Shown here: positions 52,912 to 54,912 of the stretch, in pieces
Position numbering within the stretch: the stretch's first letter is position 1
Layout of the letters: every line of letters starts with the position of its first letter
Assembly (NCBI GenBank): GCA_016209495.1
Contig: JACQVX010000082.1
Location: 1 to 54,912, forward strand
Source of the DNA: Planctomycetota bacterium
Lineage (GTDB): Bacteria > Planctomycetota > JACQVX01
Length of the DNA stretch: 54,912 bases
Reading direction: 5' to 3'
The notes under the pieces: generated by a model
Seen by the model: the letters and a program-made list of their open reading frames with translations, nothing else
The model's database searches: none
What the model was told of the DNA's origin: nothing
Made by a program: the position numbers and the translations under genes

Positions 52912-54357
52912 ATGAACGGGATCTTCCTCCACGACTCGCTCTTCCAGTGGGTGGGCGCCTTCCTCATGGCGCTCCTCGCCGACACCCTGAGGTCGGCGGG
53001 GGTCTATCACCTCATGGTGACGGTGGGATTCCTGGTGATGGTCCACCGGGGGCTCAAGCGCCAGGACTACTGGCCCCTCGCGGGCTACGTGGCCGGCTGC
53101 GTCGTGATCCACACCCTCTTTGTTTGGACCCGGACGAGCCTCAGGCCTAGCGAGGTCCACGTCGTCGCCATCCAGGAGGGATTCGACAGCGAGGAGTCGG
53201 GGATCGAGGGCGCGCTCCCCGCCGAGCTCCGGCGACCGGTGGACATCCCCACGGGCTTCCTTGCCGTCAACCAGGCCATCGACGGGGTGGTCGTCGGAAT
53301 GACGTCCAGGGTCAACCACGACTTCTTCCTCGTCCCCTTCGAGTTCACACGGTTCCACGCGCACATGCAGGCGGCCGAGGTCACCGACCCCGAGGTCTCC
53401 GCCTTCGTGCACGACTTCGTGGACAAGTGCTACGAGCCCGCCCTCGTGCGCGTCCACCACCAGACCTACGGCCTTGCGGCCACGGACCTGGAGGCCATGG
53501 CCTGGCCTGGCGATGCCAACCTGCGCAGGGTCTACCCCGGATTGGCCTACAAGCCGAGCGAGGTCCTAGTCCCGGACCTCGTCGCTCGCGGTCTGGACAC
53601 CTGCGACGAGGCCTGGCTCGCGGTCGAGAGCCGCCTGGAGGACTACGTGCGCTCCGACCCGGTCCACGCCGCGGAGCTCGCCCGCCTCGCCGGCGGGCGT
53701 AGCGGCCTGACGGACATCTTCGGAGGGACTGCGAGCGAGCGCGAGGCGGCCTACATCGAGCGGCTCGTGCGGGAGACCTTCACCGAACGAGCGGACGAGG
53801 TCATGGACACGGGCGATCAGCCCAGCCTCTTCGCCAACCCCAACGGCAACACCTCGACCTCGGACTCGATACGCGGCGCCCTTATGGCGGCCCTGGGGAG
53901 CGTGGGCTATGTCTTCGGCGCCGCCACCATGCTGGGCGTCGCCGCCAACGTGAGCGCCATGGGCCCCTACGTCCAGGGCCTCACTTTGATGATGGTCTAC
54001 GCCCTTTTCCCCTTCGCCCTCCTCTTCGCCCTCTGGCCCGGGAACGCCTGGGTCCTTGCCAAGTACTTCGGCGTCGTCCTCTGGGTGAAGAGCTGGACCC
54101 TGGGCTGGGCCATCCTCTCGAACTTCGACACCTACCAGGCCACCCTGGGCACCATGGACGAGGCCATGAGCGGCCTCTTCGGCTGGACTCTGTACCCCGT
54201 GGCCATCTGCATCGCCTACGTCGCGGTGCCGGTCCTCTGCGGCCTGGTCCTCTCCTGGGGGACCTCCGCCCTGGGCACCCTGGCCGCCGGCGGTCTCCAC
54301 GCCTCCCGCGCCGGCACCGGCGCCCAGGCGACCGTCACCCGGATGGCCAGCGCATGA
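52912..54357 (+). CDS. traG: TraG N-terminal-like mating-pair protein
   Basis: The 481-residue inner-membrane protein has N-terminal hydrophobic helices (YHLMVTVGFLVMVHRGL, WPLAGYVAGCVVIHTLFVW), a periplasmic middle, and several C-terminal helices (LTLMMVYALFPFALLFALWP, ICIAYVAVPVLCGLVLSWG). This corresponds to the membrane half of TraG. The long periplasmic C-terminal domain of F TraG (938 residues), involved in mating-pair stabilisation and exclusion, is absent. Confidence 0.82.
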   Translation: MNGIFLHDSLFQWVGAFLMALLADTLRSAGVYHLMVTVGFLVMVHRGLKRQDYWPLAGYVAGCVVIHTLFVWTRTSLRPSEVHVVAIQEGFDSEESGIEGALPAELRRPVDIPTGFLAVNQAIDGVVVGMTSRVNHDFFLVPFEFTRFHAHMQAAEVTDPEVSAFVHDFVDKCYEPALVRVHHQTYGLAATDLEAMAWPGDANLRRVYPGLAYKPSEVLVPDLVARGLDTCDEAWLAVESRLEDYVRSDPVHAAELARLAGGRSGLTDIFGGTASEREAAYIERLVRETFTERADEVMDTGDQPSLFANPNGNTSTSDSIRGALMAALGSVGYVFGAATMLGVAANVSAMGPYVQGLTLMMVYALFPFALLFALWPGNAWVLAKYFGVVLWVKSWTLGWAILSNFDTYQATLGTMDEAMSGLFGWTLYPVAICIAYVAVPVLCGLVLSWGTSALGTLAAGGLHASRAGTGAQATVTRMASA

Positions 54358-54480
54358 GCTTCACGACGGACGTCCAAAACCCGGCCTCTTTTCTCCTCTC
54401 TGCAGCAGGTTCACCGGGTCCTGTCGCATCTCTCGCTCTTGGCAACGGACCGCTCCACCTCCGGTGGGGATTGCCTATGC

Positions 54481-54507
54481 GCCCCCCCACCGGTCCGGAG
54501 GGGGGGC
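54481..54507 (+). terminator. Hairpin in the gap after traG
   Basis: GCCCCCCC (54481-54488) and GGGGGGGC (54500-54507) form an 8-bp G-C stem around an 11-base loop that is itself palindromic (CCGGTCCGG). No T-run follows, so the role (terminator, attenuator or mRNA stabiliser) is open. The rest of the 184-bp gap after traG holds no gene I can support. Confidence 0.4.
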
Positions 54508-54541
54508 CACACCCCCTTCTCCAGAAAGGAAGGAGCACACG

Positions 54542-54912
54542 ATGTCCACTACCTTGAAGATCACCCCCGAGGTCGCCGAGGCCTTCGGGGCCGGCATCCC
54601 CACCCTCGTGGAGACGCCGGAGGTACCGTCCTCGGAGCCGTCGCCGACGGAGCCGTCGCCGACGGAGCCGTCGCGGCCCACCCGGAAGGGCAGCTTCCCC
54701 CCCAAGACCTGGGGGGCCCTGATGCACTACTACCGGGACCTGGGCCAGTCCGAGGAGGAGGCCCGTGCCTCCGTGGCGGCGCTCGACCGCGACGAGGGCT
54801 ACACCCTCGCCCACCGTCGCCGCCGGCAGTTCGGGGCCGTCATGGCCATCGAGCGCGCCCTCGGCCAGCCCGAGGACGAGGCGAAGGCGCGGTTCAACGC
54901 CATGGACGTCGA
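54542..54912 (+). CDS. Hypothetical protein, truncated by the window end
   Basis: An ATG with a strong ribosome site (GGAAGGAG) opens a frame that is uninterrupted to the last base, giving at least 123 residues. The protein begins MSTTLKITPEVAEAFGAG, then a Ser-Glu-Pro/Thr-Glu-Pro repeat linker (about 30-42), then a helical charged domain (THKTW-like GSFPPKTWGALMHYYRDLG, then EEEARASVAAL). I do not recognise it. The stop codon lies outside the window. Confidence 0.6.
   Translation, partial: MSTTLKITPEVAEAFGAGIPTLVETPEVPSSEPSPTEPSPTEPSRPTRKGSFPPKTWGALMHYYRDLGQSEEEARASVAALDRDEGYTLAHRRRRQFGAVMAIERALGQPEDEAKARFNAMDV
54635..54676 (+). repeat. 15-bp tandem repeat in a coding linker
   Basis: GAGCCGTCGCCGACG occurs twice in direct succession (54635-54649 and 54650-54664), followed by a partial third copy. 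It encodes SEPSPTEPSPTEPS in the partial protein, a flexible acidic linker. Confidence 0.7.

Noticed and set aside
1..54912. CRISPR arrays or rRNA genes
   Set aside because: No spaced identical repeats of CRISPR type and no rRNA-like sequence were seen anywhere in the window.

Overview
The window is very GC-rich, gene-dense DNA from a Gram-negative bacterium. It encodes outer-membrane and periplasmic machinery and lipoproteins, uses many GTG starts, and has tightly overlapping operons. HDOD and stand-alone REC proteins, very large Ser/Thr kinases and a FecR-domain protein suggest a deltaproteobacterial-type lineage (Desulfobacterota, Deferrisomatota or Myxococcota-like). The sequence alone does not settle this.

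Bases 1-23.9 kb look like resident chromosome. They hold an HDOD protein, a REC protein next to mutS, a small lipoprotein, a 1322-residue kinase/ATPase/TPR regulator, a FecR-domain protein, and a long pel exopolysaccharide operon in the order pelA-pelB-REC-pelD-pelE-HEAT-pelF-pelG. The operon has no recognisable pelC. It carries an extra REC gene and a HEAT-repeat gene. pelF is interrupted by a frameshift at a C8 tract. A second REC protein lies convergent at its end.

At 23,997-24,035 the 5' half of a tRNA-Ser(CGA) gene, with its own promoter, stops after the anticodon loop. Everything to the right looks like an integrative and conjugative element (ICE). It starts with GTCAA repeats at 10-bp helical phase. 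Next comes a small unknown gene behind a leader with four mutually complementary segments. An anti-sigma/ECF-sigma pair follows, convergent with a kinase-WD40 receptor. The cargo is a complete two-gene RADAR anti-phage system (rdrA-rdrB) bracketed by decayed IS21 and IS1380 remnants. The final 16 kb is an F-type type IV secretion cluster (a DUF736-like gene, a thioredoxin-like gene, VKOR-DsbA, pilin, traL, a short traE-like gene, traE, K, B, V, C, lipoprotein, W, U, trbC, traF-like, H, G). The window ends inside a further gene. No integrase, relaxase or coupling protein is visible.

The most notable new observation is a 32-bp element (TTGTCC-N12-TCATCCCAATAGGG). It occurs three times, always on the + strand, 40-145 bp upstream of three element genes: the unknown gene at 24,692, the anti-sigma gene, and the first gene of the conjugation cluster. 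The simplest reading is the promoter of the ICE-encoded ECF sigma factor. That would make a self-regulating circuit (kinase/anti-sigma input, sigma output) that switches on conjugation. This is inferred from sequence only.
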